Shown: piece by piece, positions 1-10,173 of the stretch
Layout of the letters: each line of letters opens with the position of its first letter
Position numbering within the stretch: the first letter of the stretch is position 1
DNA from: Trinickia soli
Lineage (GTDB): Bacteria; Pseudomonadota; Gammaproteobacteria; Burkholderiales; Burkholderiaceae
Assembly: GCF_002879855.1 (NCBI RefSeq)
Contig: NZ_PNYB01000022.1
Location: 22,230 to 86,229 of the forward strand
Length of the DNA: 64,000 nucleotides
Direction of reading: 5' to 3'
Program-made: the position numbers and the translations under genes
Notes under the pieces: generated by a model
What the model was told of the DNA's origin: nothing
Databases searched by the model: none
Seen by the model: only the letters and a program-made list of their open reading frames with translations

Positions 1-497
1 ATCGTGCGACGGAACCAGTCGTCGGGGATGTTCGCGCGGTTCTCGGCCCAGTCCGTGGTCATGATGCCTGTGGCCGGCGTATCGGTCTTCAGGACGAAGC
101 CGTTGTCGCGCCAAAACGCTTCGAGTTGCGGCCATAGTTGGTCCGGCGTGCGGCCATCGACGACGAGCCAACGCCGATCTCCGTCGCGCTCGATGTGCAT
201 GCCGAGCGGATCGGCCGTATTCGGTACGCCTTCGCTCGAATTGCCGGCCGCTGTCGCATTGCGCGTCGGCGCGCCGCCAAGTGCAGCCGTCACGGGAGGC
301 GCCGTGTATTGCGGCTGGGTCTGAGTCGTGGACAGGTCGCCGGGCACCTGCAACGGCGGCGCCGAGCCGGTCGCCTTGTAGTTCACGCGATCGGGCGCGA
401 ACCAGTCGTTTAGGGTGTCGCACCCCGCAAGGGTCGAAATCGCGAGCAAGAGCGCCGCCGCGCGGATGGCATGGAGAGAGAAAGCGGAACGTTTCAT
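1..497 (-). CDS. bamC: BamC outer-membrane lipoprotein, partial (C-terminus beyond window)
   Basis: Lipoprotein of the BAM complex, which inserts beta-barrel proteins into the outer membrane. The start at 497 gives a short basic N-terminus, a hydrophobic stretch and a lipobox ending LAGC at about residue 26. A disordered Pro/Thr/Gln-rich segment and then the first globular domain follow (ERDGDRRWLVVDG, PDQLWPQLEAFWRDNGF). The frame runs off the left edge of the window after about 165 codons. It lies directly downstream of dapA on the same strand, the usual dapA-bamC pairing in beta- and gammaproteobacteria, and is probably cotranscribed with it. The name rests on lipobox, domain look and synteny together. 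Confidence 0.88.
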   Translation of the reverse strand, partial: MKRSAFSLHAIRAAALLLAISTLAGCDTLNDWFAPDRVNYKATGSAPPLQVPGDLSTTQTQPQYTAPPVTAALGGAPTRNATAAGNSSEGVPNTADPLGMHIERDGDRRWLVVDGRTPDQLWPQLEAFWRDNGFVLKTDTPATGIMTTDWAENRANIPDDWFRRT

Positions 498-618
498 GAA
501 GTCCTTCGTGATGCGCAACACATGCCTGCGACGGCGTCGGGCCATGCGGCCCGGAATCGACGTCAATGAATGCAACAACCCACCGTATGCGACGAGCGGC
601 GCGGATGGAGCCGGCCGC

Positions 619-1536
<918 letters not shown>

Positions 1537-1578
1537 GAAACGCAATGAATTCAAACGTGAAAGCGCGATTGTAGCGGA

Positions 1579-2181
1579 TTAGACGGGCAAATCGTAACGC
1601 GCAGGCGCCAAGCCCGCCGCAGGCGGCTGCGCCGGCATCACCGCACAAATCCGTTGAATGAAAGCCGGCCGAGGCGCCGCCACGTAGCCGTCCTCATACG
1701 CGACCACCCGCAGTTGCCCATCCATGGCCGCAAGCAACTCACCCGGCGCGAGCAAAAACGCCGGATTGGACGGCTTGCCGACGGTTTCGTTGCCCCGAGC
1801 GAACGTTTCATACAACAGGACGCCGCCCGGCGCCAGCAGCTGCGAAAGCCGCGGCAGCAGCGGCCGGCAGAGATAGTTCGTCACGACCACGGCAGCAAAT
1901 CGCTGCCCGTCGGGTAACGGCCAGGGGCTGCCGTCTTCGAGATCTGCGCACACGGCGGTCACGCCTTCGATGCACGCCAGCGCAGCCAGTGCAGCCTCGG
2001 CGCGATCAATCGCAACGACCGCATGCCCGCGCGCGGCAAACCAGCGCGCATGCCGCCCGCTGCCCGCCGCTATGTCGAGCACGGCGCCACCCGGCGCGAC
2101 GAGATGCGACCAGCGCACGACCCATGGGGACGGCTCGCCGCCGACTGCAGCACCCGCGCCGGCGCACGGCGGTGTGGTCAT
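1579..2181 (-). CDS. class I SAM-dependent methyltransferase (TehB-like)
   Basis: Small Rossmann-fold methyltransferase of 200 residues. The SAM-binding glycine motif is LDIAAGSGRHARWFAARG, with an acidic residue ending strand 2 (VAIDRAE) and motif IV-like VVTNYLCRPLLPRL followed by LAPGGVLLYETFARGNE. The length and the YETF..GNE segment fit the TehB/tellurite-type or general metabolite methyltransferases found next to dapA in Burkholderia. The substrate cannot be read from the sequence. An ATG at 2181 was chosen over an upstream GTG. It is 42 bp upstream of dapA and 43 bp downstream of trpS, so all may be one transcript. Confidence 0.8.
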   Translation of the reverse strand: MTTPPCAGAGAAVGGEPSPWVVRWSHLVAPGGAVLDIAAGSGRHARWFAARGHAVVAIDRAEAALAALACIEGVTAVCADLEDGSPWPLPDGQRFAAVVVTNYLCRPLLPRLSQLLAPGGVLLYETFARGNETVGKPSNPAFLLAPGELLAAMDGQLRVVAYEDGYVAAPRPAFIQRICAVMPAQPPAAGLAPARYDLPV

Positions 2182-2224
2182 GGCTGCGCGCCCGCGCACA
2201 GACCGACGCTACCGCACGCTGCGG

Positions 2225-3427
2225 TCATGAGTAGGAAAGCCCCATGGCCTCGCGGACATCGCGCATCGTCTCGGTGGCGAACTTGCGCGCCTTGTCGCAG
2301 CCGTCGGCGACGATCGCACGCAGGAGCGACGGGTCGTCCATGTACTTCTGCGCCCGTTCGAGCATCGGTTGCTGCTCGCGCAGGATGCCTTCGACCACGG
2401 GCTGCTTGCACTCGAGGCAACCGATCCCGGCGGACCGGCAGCCCTTTTGCACCCACTCGTGCGTGGCTTCGTCCGTATAGACCTGATGCAACTGCCACAC
2501 CGGGCACTTGTCAGGATCGCCCGGATCGGTGCGGCGCACGCGGGCCGGGTCGGTCGGCATCGTACGTACCTTCTTCGTGATCGTTTCGGCGTCCTCGCGC
2601 AAACCGATGGTGTTGCCGTACGACTTCGACATCTTTTGCCCGTCCAGGCCCGGCATGCGCGACGCTTTGGTCAGCAACACCTGAGGCTCGACCAGGATGA
2701 TCTTGCGCGAACCTTCGAGGTAACCGAACAGCCGCTCACGATCGCTCATCGACAGGCTTTGCGACTCCTGCAGCATGGCACGCGCTTGCTCGAGCGCTTC
2801 GTCGTCGCCTTCCTGCTGATAGGCATTGCGCAGCTCATGGTAGAGCTTCGCGCGCTTGCCGCCGAGCTTCTTCGCTGCGTCGAGCGCCTTCTCCTCGAAC
2901 CCGGGCTCGCGCCCGTACAGATGGTTGAAGCGCCGCGCGATTTCACGCGTCATTTCGACGTGAGGCACCTGATCCTCGCCCACCGGCACCAGCGAGGCGC
3001 GATACAGCAGAATGTCGGCCGCCATCAGGACCGGATAGCCGAGGAAGCCGTACGTCGACAGATCCTTGTCCTTGAGCTTCTCGATTTGCTCCTTGTAGGT
3101 CGGCACGCGTTCGAGCCAGCCCAGCGGTGCGCTCATGCCGAGCAGCAACGAAAGCTCCGCGTGCTCGGGCACGCGGCTCTGAATGAACAGCGTTGCCTGC
3201 GCGGGATCGATGCCGGAAGCGAGCCAGTCGATCAGCACTTCCCAGACGTTCTTTTCGATGACCTCGGGCGTTTCGTAGTGCGTCGTCAGAGCATGCCAAT
3301 CGACGACGCAAAAGAAGCAGGGGTATTCCGACTGCAACCGGACCCAATTCTTGAGCACGCCGTGGTAGTGGCCGAGATGGAGCGACCCGGTGGGGCGCAT
3401 ACCGGAGAAGATGCGGGCTGGAAACAT
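2225..3427 (-). CDS. trpS: tryptophanyl-tRNA synthetase
   Basis: Class Ic aminoacyl-tRNA synthetase charging tRNA-Trp. The HIGH-equivalent is SLHLGHYHG near residue 12 and the KMSKS loop is GQKMSKSYGNT. At about 400 residues it belongs to the longer TrpS subgroup with an inserted region after the Rossmann core, and a CxxC-type segment lies near the C-terminus (GIGCLECKQ). The start at 3427 (MFPARIFSGMRPTG) avoids overlap with the upstream protease gene, whose stop is at 3432; a start at 3451 is also open. Confidence 0.96.
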   Translation of the reverse strand: MFPARIFSGMRPTGSLHLGHYHGVLKNWVRLQSEYPCFFCVVDWHALTTHYETPEVIEKNVWEVLIDWLASGIDPAQATLFIQSRVPEHAELSLLLGMSAPLGWLERVPTYKEQIEKLKDKDLSTYGFLGYPVLMAADILLYRASLVPVGEDQVPHVEMTREIARRFNHLYGREPGFEEKALDAAKKLGGKRAKLYHELRNAYQQEGDDEALEQARAMLQESQSLSMSDRERLFGYLEGSRKIILVEPQVLLTKASRMPGLDGQKMSKSYGNTIGLREDAETITKKVRTMPTDPARVRRTDPGDPDKCPVWQLHQVYTDEATHEWVQKGCRSAGIGCLECKQPVVEGILREQQPMLERAQKYMDDPSLLRAIVADGCDKARKFATETMRDVREAMGLSYS

Positions 3428-3431
3428 GGTG

Positions 3432-4097
3432 TCAGTGGAGGAGCGAAGCAAGTGGGGTCAGGATAGCCGTGACGGCGTCGTAGCCGATCGCAACGAGTGG
3501 GCGCAGCCAAAACCTGGTGAGAACGCCCGTCATCACGAGCGCCATGACAATGAAAAAACCATATGGCTCGAAGCGGGCGAGCGACAAAGCCTGCCGCGGC
3601 GGCAGCAGCGCCGTCAGCACGCGCCCGCCGTCGAGCGGCGGAAGCGGAAACAGGTTCAACACGCCGAGCACGAGGTTGACACCGACGCCCGCGGCCGCCA
3701 TGCGCGTAAAGAACGGTTCGTCGACGCCGAACGCCGCCAACGCCAGGGTGAGCACGCCCCAAAGCAGCGCCTGCACGAAATTGCAAAGTGGCCCGGCCAG
3801 GGCAACCCAGAACGTGCCCCACCGCGGATTCCGTAAGTTGCGGAACGCAACGGGCACCGGCTTGGCATAGCCGAACATAAACGCGCCGCCCGTTGCGAAG
3901 TAGAGTAGAAGCGGGATCGCGATCGTCCCAAGTGGATCGATGTGGCGCATCGGATTGAACGAGACGCGCCCCATCATGTAGGCGGTGTTGTCGCCGAGCA
4001 GCCGGGCGACATAGCCGTGCGCGGCCTCATGCAGCGTGATCGCGAAGATCACCGGTAGCGCATAGACGACGATGGTCTGGATTAAAGAGGGATTCAT
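3432..4097 (-). CDS. M50-family (site-2 protease) membrane zinc metalloprotease
   Basis: Polytopic inner-membrane protease of 221 residues. Zinc ligands are in HEAAH (residues 23-27) inside the first membrane helix, with a third ligand in the NLFPLPPLDGGRV motif. About five hydrophobic segments are visible. This is the compact M50 subgroup lacking PDZ domains, unlike RseP. It sits just upstream of trpS with a 4-bp gap, an arrangement I recall as common in Burkholderiaceae. The natural substrate is unknown. Confidence 0.88.
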   Translation of the reverse strand: MNPSLIQTIVVYALPVIFAITLHEAAHGYVARLLGDNTAYMMGRVSFNPMRHIDPLGTIAIPLLLYFATGGAFMFGYAKPVPVAFRNLRNPRWGTFWVALAGPLCNFVQALLWGVLTLALAAFGVDEPFFTRMAAAGVGVNLVLGVLNLFPLPPLDGGRVLTALLPPRQALSLARFEPYGFFIVMALVMTGVLTRFWLRPLVAIGYDAVTAILTPLASLLH

Positions 4098-4143
4098 AGA
4101 AGCATTGTAACAAGCGGCCGGAGCAGCTTAGCGCCGTCGACGT

Positions 4144-4776
4144 TCAAGATATGGCGAGCCCGAAGGGCTCGAGCGATCCCCGCCCTGCCCGCACGAGCAC
4201 AGGCTCGTCTCCGGTCAGGTCGATGACGGTCGACGGCTCGCGTGGACACGCGCCGCCATCGATGACGAGATCGATCTGCTTTTCGAGACGATTGCGGATT
4301 TCCTCGGGTTCGTTCAGCGGTTCGTCGTCGGGCGGCAGGATCAGGGTCGTGGCGATCAAGGGTTCGCCGAGCGCCTCCAACAGCGCAAGCGTAATCGCAT
4401 GTTCGGGCACACGCAGCCCGATCGTCTTGCGCGATGGGTGCGACAAACGCCTGGGCACTTCTTTCGTTGCAAGCAGGATGAAGACGTAAGGCCCCGGCGT
4501 GACCGATTTGATGAGCCGAAACTGCCGGTTATCGACCATTGCGAAAGTCGCCAGCTCCGACAGGTCGCGCACGAGCAGCGATAAATGCTGCCGCTCGTCG
4601 AGCCCGCGAATGTGCCGCAAGCGCGTCACCGCATCCTTATCGTCGAGTCGGCACGCGAGCGCATAGCTTGAATCGGTAGGCAGCGCGATCACGCCACCAT
4701 CCTTGACGATTTCCGTCGCCTGCAAAATCAGGCGCGGCTGCGGATTGTCGGGATGAATCCTGAAAAATTGGGACAT
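4144..4776 (-). CDS. Sua5/YciO/YrdC family protein
   Basis: YrdC-fold nucleotide-binding protein of 210 residues. Family signatures are GGVIALPTDSSYALAC, RHIRGLDERQHLSLLVRDL, TPGPYVFILLATKEVPRRL and a C-terminal RAGRGS. YrdC/TsaC enzymes make threonylcarbamoyl-AMP for tRNA t6A37; the YciO branch is related but of less certain role. The LDERQ in place of the usual KxR pattern resembles YciO. The ATG at 4776 is preferred to one 63 bp upstream because it starts directly before the conserved fold. It is followed by the M50 protease and trpS on the same strand. Confidence 0.85.
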   Translation of the reverse strand: MSQFFRIHPDNPQPRLILQATEIVKDGGVIALPTDSSYALACRLDDKDAVTRLRHIRGLDERQHLSLLVRDLSELATFAMVDNRQFRLIKSVTPGPYVFILLATKEVPRRLSHPSRKTIGLRVPEHAITLALLEALGEPLIATTLILPPDDEPLNEPEEIRNRLEKQIDLVIDGGACPREPSTVIDLTGDEPVLVRAGRGSLEPFGLAIS

Positions 4777-4885
4777 GTGCAAGCGGTCGATAAGCTGGCG
4801 GAAACGGCGCTGAGCTGCCGTCGGCGCCTCGGCGCGCACGGCAGGTCGCCGCGCGCGGACGGTGCGCGTGAAAACGCCGGGACGT

Positions 4886-5716
4886 TTAGAGCCAGCGTTG
4901 CCAAACGGGCGTCAAATCGGATGGCAGCGGCGGCAGCATGCCGAGTTCGGTACGGCCCTCGCCCGGCGCGTGAAAATCGGACCCGCGGGATGCCTCGAAA
5001 CCGAAGCGGCGCGCCACTTCGGCGTATTCCCGGAACTGATCCGGCGCGTGGCTTCCCGTCACGACTTCAATGGCCTTGCCGCCGAGGTCGAGGAATTGGC
5101 CAAACAGCGTATCGAACTCGAGCGGCGTAAATTTATAACGACCCGGGTGTGCGATCACAGCCACGCCGCCCGCCGCCTGGATCCAGGCAACGGCGTTCTC
5201 GAGCGTGGCCCAACGATGCGGCACGTAGCCGGGCTTGCCTTCGCCAAGGTAACGCTCGAACACGTCCGACGTGGACGCCGCATAGCCCTTTTCAACGAGA
5301 AAGCGGGCGAAGTGCGTCCGCGAAATCAGATCGGGATTGGAGACGTAGCGCAGCGCGCCTGCATAGGCGTCTTCAATACCGAACTCAGCCAGTGCGTCGC
5401 TCATCGCCTGCGCCCGGGCAGCGCGACCGTTGCGTGTGGCGTACAGCCCGCCGGTAAGAACGGAGCACGACGGGTCGATGTCAAGCCCGACGATATGCAC
5501 CGTGCGTGAAGCCCATGTGACCGAGATCTCCACGCCGCAGACGTACCGCATGCCGAGCGCCTCGGCTTCGCTGCGCGCTTCGGCCTGGCCCGCTACTTCG
5601 TCGTGATCGGTCAGCGCCCATAACATCACGCCGCCCGCCTGCGCGCGGCGCGCCACTTCCCGGGGCGGGAGCAAACCGTCGGAAACGTTTGAATGGCAGT
5701 GCAGATCGGCGTTCAT
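4886..5716 (-). CDS. PHP-domain phosphoesterase (YciV/RNase AM type)
   Basis: Metal-dependent phosphoesterase of 276 residues with the PHP motifs in order: DLHCHSNVSDG at the N-terminus, ALTDHDEVAG, GVEISVTW, a central VAVIAHPGRY and C-terminal RGSDFHAPGEG. The order and length match YciV-type 3',5'-nucleoside bisphosphate phosphatases, which trim 5' ends of small rRNAs in E. coli (RNase AM). The next gene downstream on this strand is the Sua5/YciO gene, which matches a frequent YciV-YciO pairing. Confidence 0.85.
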   Translation of the reverse strand: MNADLHCHSNVSDGLLPPREVARRAQAGGVMLWALTDHDEVAGQAEARSEAEALGMRYVCGVEISVTWASRTVHIVGLDIDPSCSVLTGGLYATRNGRAARAQAMSDALAEFGIEDAYAGALRYVSNPDLISRTHFARFLVEKGYAASTSDVFERYLGEGKPGYVPHRWATLENAVAWIQAAGGVAVIAHPGRYKFTPLEFDTLFGQFLDLGGKAIEVVTGSHAPDQFREYAEVARRFGFEASRGSDFHAPGEGRTELGMLPPLPSDLTPVWQRWL

Positions 5717-5869
5717 GCTGTCGGGATCGAAGTAATCTCACTATTTTACCCGCAACGCAGCAAGTCAGAGGCCTTGTCGTTCGGCTAAACCGCATGCCTG
5801 GGCGCCGACACGAACGCCGGCCGCTCCCGCCCGCAAGCGTAAGCTCGCTTCCGGTCCGGGCGCCCGGAC

Positions 5870-6754
5870 TCAGGCGCAAAACGCCTCGATCAAGGCCGCC
5901 ACCTGCTCCGGCTGATCGTGATGGACCATGTGCCCGGCGTCTTCGATCAGTTTTTCGCGCCAATCGGGGAATGCCTTGAAGCGCGCCTTGTATTCGTCGA
6001 GCGGGATCGTTCCAGCCAGCATCGCCAAGGTCGGCGACGCAACGGCCTCCACATGCAAAACCTTCGCCGTGACGCTCGACCAGACCGCCATGACTTCATC
6101 GAGACGGTACAGCAGCGGGCCGTGGTGCTTGTGCGCCGGATCGGCCAACAGCATGTAGCGGCCGTCCTGGCCGCGCCTCGCCCAGTGCTGCGCCAGAAAA
6201 CGCGCGCGCTCGGGCGCCAGTCGCGAGTTGGTCTTCATGAGGCGGGCCGCCACCTCTTCCAACGTCTCGTAGGTCTTCAGGCGCGCGGGCTCGCGCATAT
6301 CGTCGAGCCAGGCCGCCAGCCTGCGCGGCGACTCGCCTGGTCGCGCCGGCGGCAGCCCGAAGCCCTCCAGATCGACGACGCGCCGGACACGCTCGGGCCG
6401 TGCCCCCGCGTACAGGCAGACCACGTTCGCCCCCATGCTGTGCCCCACGAGATTAACCTGCCCCGTGGGCGCGTAGTGGTCCAGCAGCGCTTCGAGATCG
6501 GCCAGATAATCGTGAAACCAGTAATGCCCGCCGCCGCGCTCGGCCACCGGCCAATCCGACAGTCCGAACCCGCGAGCGTCTGGGGCAATGACCTGCCAAT
6601 CGCCACCGAGCGCGTCGACCACAAACTGAAACGACGCCGAAACGTCCATCCAGCCATGCAGCATGAAAAGCGTCGGCGCATCGGGGGAGCCCCACCGGCG
6701 CACGTGGAGCTTGACGCCACGCACGGTGACGAAATCGGATTGCGGGTTGTTCAT
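5870..6754 (-). CDS. alpha/beta hydrolase
   Basis: Cytosolic alpha/beta-hydrolase-fold protein of 294 residues. The oxyanion segment is MLHGWMDVS, the nucleophile elbow is GHSMG, and the C-terminal catalytic His is in EDAGHMVHHDQPEQV. The preferred start at 6754 (MNNPQSDF) leaves out an unlikely Pro-rich leader. No lid domain or signal peptide is apparent. The substrate is unknown; lipase, esterase and haloalkane-type activities are all possible. The 115 bp between 6755 and 6891 carry no gene that I can support. Confidence 0.85.
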   Translation of the reverse strand: MNNPQSDFVTVRGVKLHVRRWGSPDAPTLFMLHGWMDVSASFQFVVDALGGDWQVIAPDARGFGLSDWPVAERGGGHYWFHDYLADLEALLDHYAPTGQVNLVGHSMGANVVCLYAGARPERVRRVVDLEGFGLPPARPGESPRRLAAWLDDMREPARLKTYETLEEVAARLMKTNSRLAPERARFLAQHWARRGQDGRYMLLADPAHKHHGPLLYRLDEVMAVWSSVTAKVLHVEAVASPTLAMLAGTIPLDEYKARFKAFPDWREKLIEDAGHMVHHDQPEQVAALIEAFCA

Positions 6755-6891
6755 GTCAGGAGGCGGCGGATGCCGCAAAAACGAATGATCGTTCGATTAT
6801 ATCCGCGTATCAGACGGGAAGCAGTTTCGCGAGCGATCGACGTTCAGATGCGACGCTCAATTCGGGTTCGCAAGGACCGCCGCGCCGGCCT

Positions 6892-7773
6892 TCATCGCCA
6901 GGCGCCATCTTCGGCGCCTGCCGCCGCGGCCGGCGACTGCGCGATCAAGGCCGCCAGTTCGTCTTCGTCAAACCCAGCGTCGCGTCGCGCATCGAAATTG
7001 AACGGCCCGCGCAGCCGTGGCGCACGATGCTGTGCAGCGAGGCGAGCGTAAGTTTCATGCGGGGCAAGGTCGCGTAATTCGCAAAGGTACCGAAACCAGC
7101 GATTGCCAATGCGGACATGGCCGATCTCATCGCGCAGGATGACATCGAGAATCGCCGCCGATCGCGCGTCGCCGGCCTGCTGCAGGCGCGCGCGAATCGG
7201 TGGCGAAGCGTCCAGCCCGCGCGCTTCGAGCGTACGCGGGACGAGCGCCATGCGGGCGAGGACGTCGTCGCGCGTGCGTTCGCACATATCCCACAGGCCG
7301 TTGTGAGCGGGGAAATCGCCGTATGCGTGACCGAAGTCGTGCAACCGCGCTTGCAACAGACCGAAATGGTGGGCTTCCTCCGCGGCCACTTGCAGCCAGT
7401 CGGCGTAGTAAGCCTCGGGCATCCCCGCGAAGCGCCAGACAGCGTCCAGGGCCAGATTGATCGCGTTGAACTCGATATGGGCCAGCGCATGCAGCAAGAC
7501 GGCTCGACCGGCCTCCGTCTGCATTCCTCTATGCCGCAGCGAACGCGGCTCGACGAGCGTCGGCCGGTCGGGTCTTCCCGGAAGGCCGACGGGCCCCTCG
7601 ATCGTTTCGTCGACCTGGCACGAAATTTCGCCCGCTCGGTACTGCGCGAGCAGGGCGCCGGCCGCCGCGGCCTTGGCGGACGGCTCGCGCTCGCACAGCG
7701 CGACGAGCGCAGAGCGACGCATGTCGGCCGCGCCGTCATGGGCGCGCACGTGACTGGAAAGGGGTTGTTTCAT
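6892..7773 (-). CDS. DUF455 ferritin-like protein
   Basis: A 293-residue helical protein of the DUF455 family, related to ferritin-like di-iron proteins. Paired carboxylate/His ligands are visible in LLHALAHIEFNAI, in WLQVAAEEAHHF and in ILRDEIGHVRIGNRWF, the expected E..ExxH pattern. The start at 7773 gives MKQPLSSHVRAH; the open frame continues much further upstream only because it runs antisense through the next gene. Function is unknown; a related enzyme modifies tRNA (MiaE-like fold). It is divergent from the carbonic anhydrase gene. Confidence 0.85.
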   Translation of the reverse strand: MKQPLSSHVRAHDGAADMRRSALVALCEREPSAKAAAAGALLAQYRAGEISCQVDETIEGPVGLPGRPDRPTLVEPRSLRHRGMQTEAGRAVLLHALAHIEFNAINLALDAVWRFAGMPEAYYADWLQVAAEEAHHFGLLQARLHDFGHAYGDFPAHNGLWDMCERTRDDVLARMALVPRTLEARGLDASPPIRARLQQAGDARSAAILDVILRDEIGHVRIGNRWFRYLCELRDLAPHETYARLAAQHRAPRLRGPFNFDARRDAGFDEDELAALIAQSPAAAAGAEDGAWR

Positions 7774-7932
7774 CGATAGTGGAACCAGGCAAAGGTGCGT
7801 GAAGCGCCGCGAGGCCGACCCGCCACGGCGTCCAAGCGGACCGTTTACAATATGCGATTCGACACTGCGCGTGGTCGCCCCCGATGCGGCGGCATTGTAA
7901 CGCCCCGCGCACCCCTGCCCCAAGGAGCCATT

Positions 7933-8457
7933 GTGCCGATCTATAAGCTGGGAGAACATGCCCCGACCATTCACGAGAGCGTATTCGTGGCCGATACGGC
8001 CACGATCGTCGGAAAAGTTTCGCTCGAAGAAAACGCGAGCGTCTGGTTCGGCGCGGCCCTTCGAGGCGACAACGAACCGATCGCCATCGGCCCAGGCAGC
8101 AATATCCAGGAAGGCGCGGTGCTGCATACCGATCCAGGCCGCCCGCTCGATATCGGCCGCAACGTCACAGTCGGGCACCAGGCGATGTTGCATGGCTGCA
8201 CGATCGGCGACGGGTCCCTCGTTGGCATTCAGGCCGTGGTCTTGAATGGCGCGGTGATCGGCCGCAACTGTCTGGTCGGCGCGGGCAGTGTCGTGACGGA
8301 AAACAAGACCTTCCCCGACCGGTCGCTGATTCTTGGCGCCCCGGCCCGCGTCGTGAGGGAATTGACGGACCAGGAAGTCGAAGACCTCGTAAAGAGCGCC
8401 GAAACGTATGTCGCGCGCCGCGATCTGTTCAAGGCACAACTCGTGCGAATCGGCTGA
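7933..8457 (+). CDS. gamma-class carbonic anhydrase-like protein
   Basis: Left-handed beta-helix (hexapeptide repeat) protein of 174 residues. Zinc-ligand positions of the gamma-CA family are visible as His residues in AVLHTDPG, TVGHQAMLHGC. The start is a GTG at 7933, seven bases after AAGGAG at 7922-7927; the longer open frame upstream lacks family similarity. Enzymatic activity is not proven for many YrdA/PaaY-type members, so a metal-binding trimer is the safest statement. It is transcribed away from the DUF455 gene. Confidence 0.88.
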   Translation: MPIYKLGEHAPTIHESVFVADTATIVGKVSLEENASVWFGAALRGDNEPIAIGPGSNIQEGAVLHTDPGRPLDIGRNVTVGHQAMLHGCTIGDGSLVGIQAVVLNGAVIGRNCLVGAGSVVTENKTFPDRSLILGAPARVVRELTDQEVEDLVKSAETYVARRDLFKAQLVRIG

Positions 8458-8570
8458 CAGATCGGAGCACGTCGAGGGCAAACATCGACGCGAACCATCG
8501 ACGGGAAACATCAGCGGTAAACATTTGGCGATTCCGCGCCGCTTCGCCGCCGGCCCGAGCCGGCGCGCTC

Positions 8571-9539
8571 ATGATCGAAGGAAAAGTTGTGGACGACCAG
8601 TTGCAAAAATTCATGTTCGCGGCCGCGCCCGTGCGCGGTGAGATCGTCTCACTGCGTAATACGTGGCAAGAGGTGCTCACGCGTCGGCAGTACCCCGTGG
8701 CCGTACGCGACATCCTGGGCGAAATGATGGCCGCCTGCGCGCTGTTGTCGGCGAATCTCAAGTTCGACGGCACGATGATCATGCAAATCTTCGGCGACGG
8801 GCCGATCAAGATGCTGGTCGTCCAGTGCAGCTCGAACCTGACGATGCGTGCCACTGCAAAGATCGCAAGCGAATTCGACGAAACGCTGAGCGACAGCCTT
8901 TCGTTCGTCGAACTGCTCAACGCGAGCGGCCATGGCCGCTGCGTCATCACGCTCGATCCGCATGACAAGCTCCCGGGCCAACAACCGTATCAGGGCATCG
9001 TGCCGTTGAGCAGCCAAGACGGCCCGCTGCAGTCGATCGCCGCGGTGCTCGAGCACTACATGCACCACTCCGAGCAGCTCGACACGCGCTTGTGGCTGGC
9101 AGCGAACACCGAGCGCGCAGTGGGCATGCTGCTGCAGAAACTGCCCGGCGACGGCGGCATCATCCCCCATTCGGGCGACCATGACGCCGATACCTGGGAG
9201 CGCGTCTGCGTACTGGGCGGCACGCTCTCGCAAAAAGAGTTGCTTCAGGAAGAACCGCAGACGCTGTTTCGGCGCCTGTTCTGGCAGGAAAACGTGCAGC
9301 ACTTCGCGCCGACGCTCACGCGTTTCGAATGCAGTTGCTCGCGTGAACGCGTAGGCTCGATGCTCAAAATGCTCGGTCATGACGAAGTCGAAAGCGTCAT
9401 CGCCGAGCAGGGACGTGTCGAAATCCATTGCGAATACTGCAATCAGCGATACGAGTTCGATCCTGTCGATGTGGCGCAGTTGTTCGCAGCGACCGAAGTG
9501 GCTTCGGGCGTCGCGCCGGCCACAGGGCAGCGCCACTGA
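8571..9539 (+). CDS. hslO: Hsp33 redox-regulated chaperone
   Basis: Cytosolic holdase activated by oxidation. The N-terminal domain contains FMFAAAPVRGEIVSL and the conserved DILGEMMAACALLSANLKFDG. The C-terminal redox switch holds four zinc cysteines, CSC in FECSCSRERV and CxxC in HCEYCNQ. The 322-residue length is slightly longer than the E. coli protein, as is usual in Burkholderia. A GTG at 8589 is an alternative start. Confidence 0.95.
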   Translation: MIEGKVVDDQLQKFMFAAAPVRGEIVSLRNTWQEVLTRRQYPVAVRDILGEMMAACALLSANLKFDGTMIMQIFGDGPIKMLVVQCSSNLTMRATAKIASEFDETLSDSLSFVELLNASGHGRCVITLDPHDKLPGQQPYQGIVPLSSQDGPLQSIAAVLEHYMHHSEQLDTRLWLAANTERAVGMLLQKLPGDGGIIPHSGDHDADTWERVCVLGGTLSQKELLQEEPQTLFRRLFWQENVQHFAPTLTRFECSCSRERVGSMLKMLGHDEVESVIAEQGRVEIHCEYCNQRYEFDPVDVAQLFAATEVASGVAPATGQRH

Positions 9540-9670
9540 AAGCGTGTGGCCGCGCCAGCCCGATTGGCCCGACTCGGATGGTCGGGCCCGCTTCGGCCAC
9601 GCTTCGCCGGACAGTCCCGCGGCGGTCGTCATTCGACTGTCACTCCGACTGTCGCTCGATCGAACAGTCG

Positions 9671-9694
9671 CTTGAACACTCGCTTGAACACTCG
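9671..9694 (+). repeat. two tandem copies of a 12-bp unit
   Basis: The 12-mer cttgaacactcg occurs twice in tandem, 21 bp before the lipoprotein start, with a partial related copy (gaacagtcg) just upstream. The surrounding 9610-9710 stretch is rich in short GACTGTC/GACAGTC-like words. It could affect expression of the next gene or simply be slippage DNA. Confidence 0.6.
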
Positions 9695-9715
9695 GGTCAT
9701 TCGGAGCACAACGTG

Positions 9716-10111
9716 ATGAACGCCATGATTATTCGCCCGCCTTCATCGTTTGCAGCCCTCTCGCGGCGGCTCACCTGTGCGGCCGCTTGTACGGCCGCCG
9801 TCGCCGCACTGTCGGGCTGCGTGATCGCGCCGCCGCCCGGCCCGATACTGAGCCGCCTGGCGCCGGGGCAACCGGGCGCCGCCGAAAGCGCACATCCGCT
9901 CTCGGACGCGGAGAAAAAGCGCTACGCGGAGATCGACAAGCAGGTGCTGCGCGAGCAGAACGAAGCGATGTCGGCAAATACGTGGGCGCGCTACTACGCG
10001 CCGTACTACTACCCGGCGCCCGTGACTTTCGGAACGTATTACGGCGGATGGAACAGCGGATGGGGAGTGGGCTATTCAAGCCCCGGGTACTATCCGGGAT
10101 GGTGGTGGTAG
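9716..10111 (+). CDS. small tyrosine/glycine-rich lipoprotein
   Basis: A 131-residue secreted protein. The N-terminus is basic, followed by an Ala-rich hydrophobic core and a lipobox ending ALSGC at about residue 34, then proline. The mature part has a charged helix (LSDAEKKRYAEIDKQVLREQNEA) and an aromatic tail rich in Tyr, Gly and Trp (WARYYAPYYYPAP, GYYPGWWW). No family function is known to me. The ATG at 9716 directly precedes the signal peptide; the open frame extends upstream only through non-conserved sequence. Confidence 0.75.
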   Translation: MNAMIIRPPSSFAALSRRLTCAAACTAAVAALSGCVIAPPPGPILSRLAPGQPGAAESAHPLSDAEKKRYAEIDKQVLREQNEAMSANTWARYYAPYYYPAPVTFGTYYGGWNSGWGVGYSSPGYYPGWWW

Positions 10112-10173
10112 CGGGCTGATACAGCGTTCAGATTCGCGGTTCATCCGCGGGTCCGCGCTCCAGGCTGCCACTT

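Noticed and set aside
6892..8511. Single 539-residue minus-strand protein
   Set aside because: Only the part from 7773 down matches DUF455; the rest is antisense to the gamma-carbonic anhydrase gene, which has its own ribosome site.
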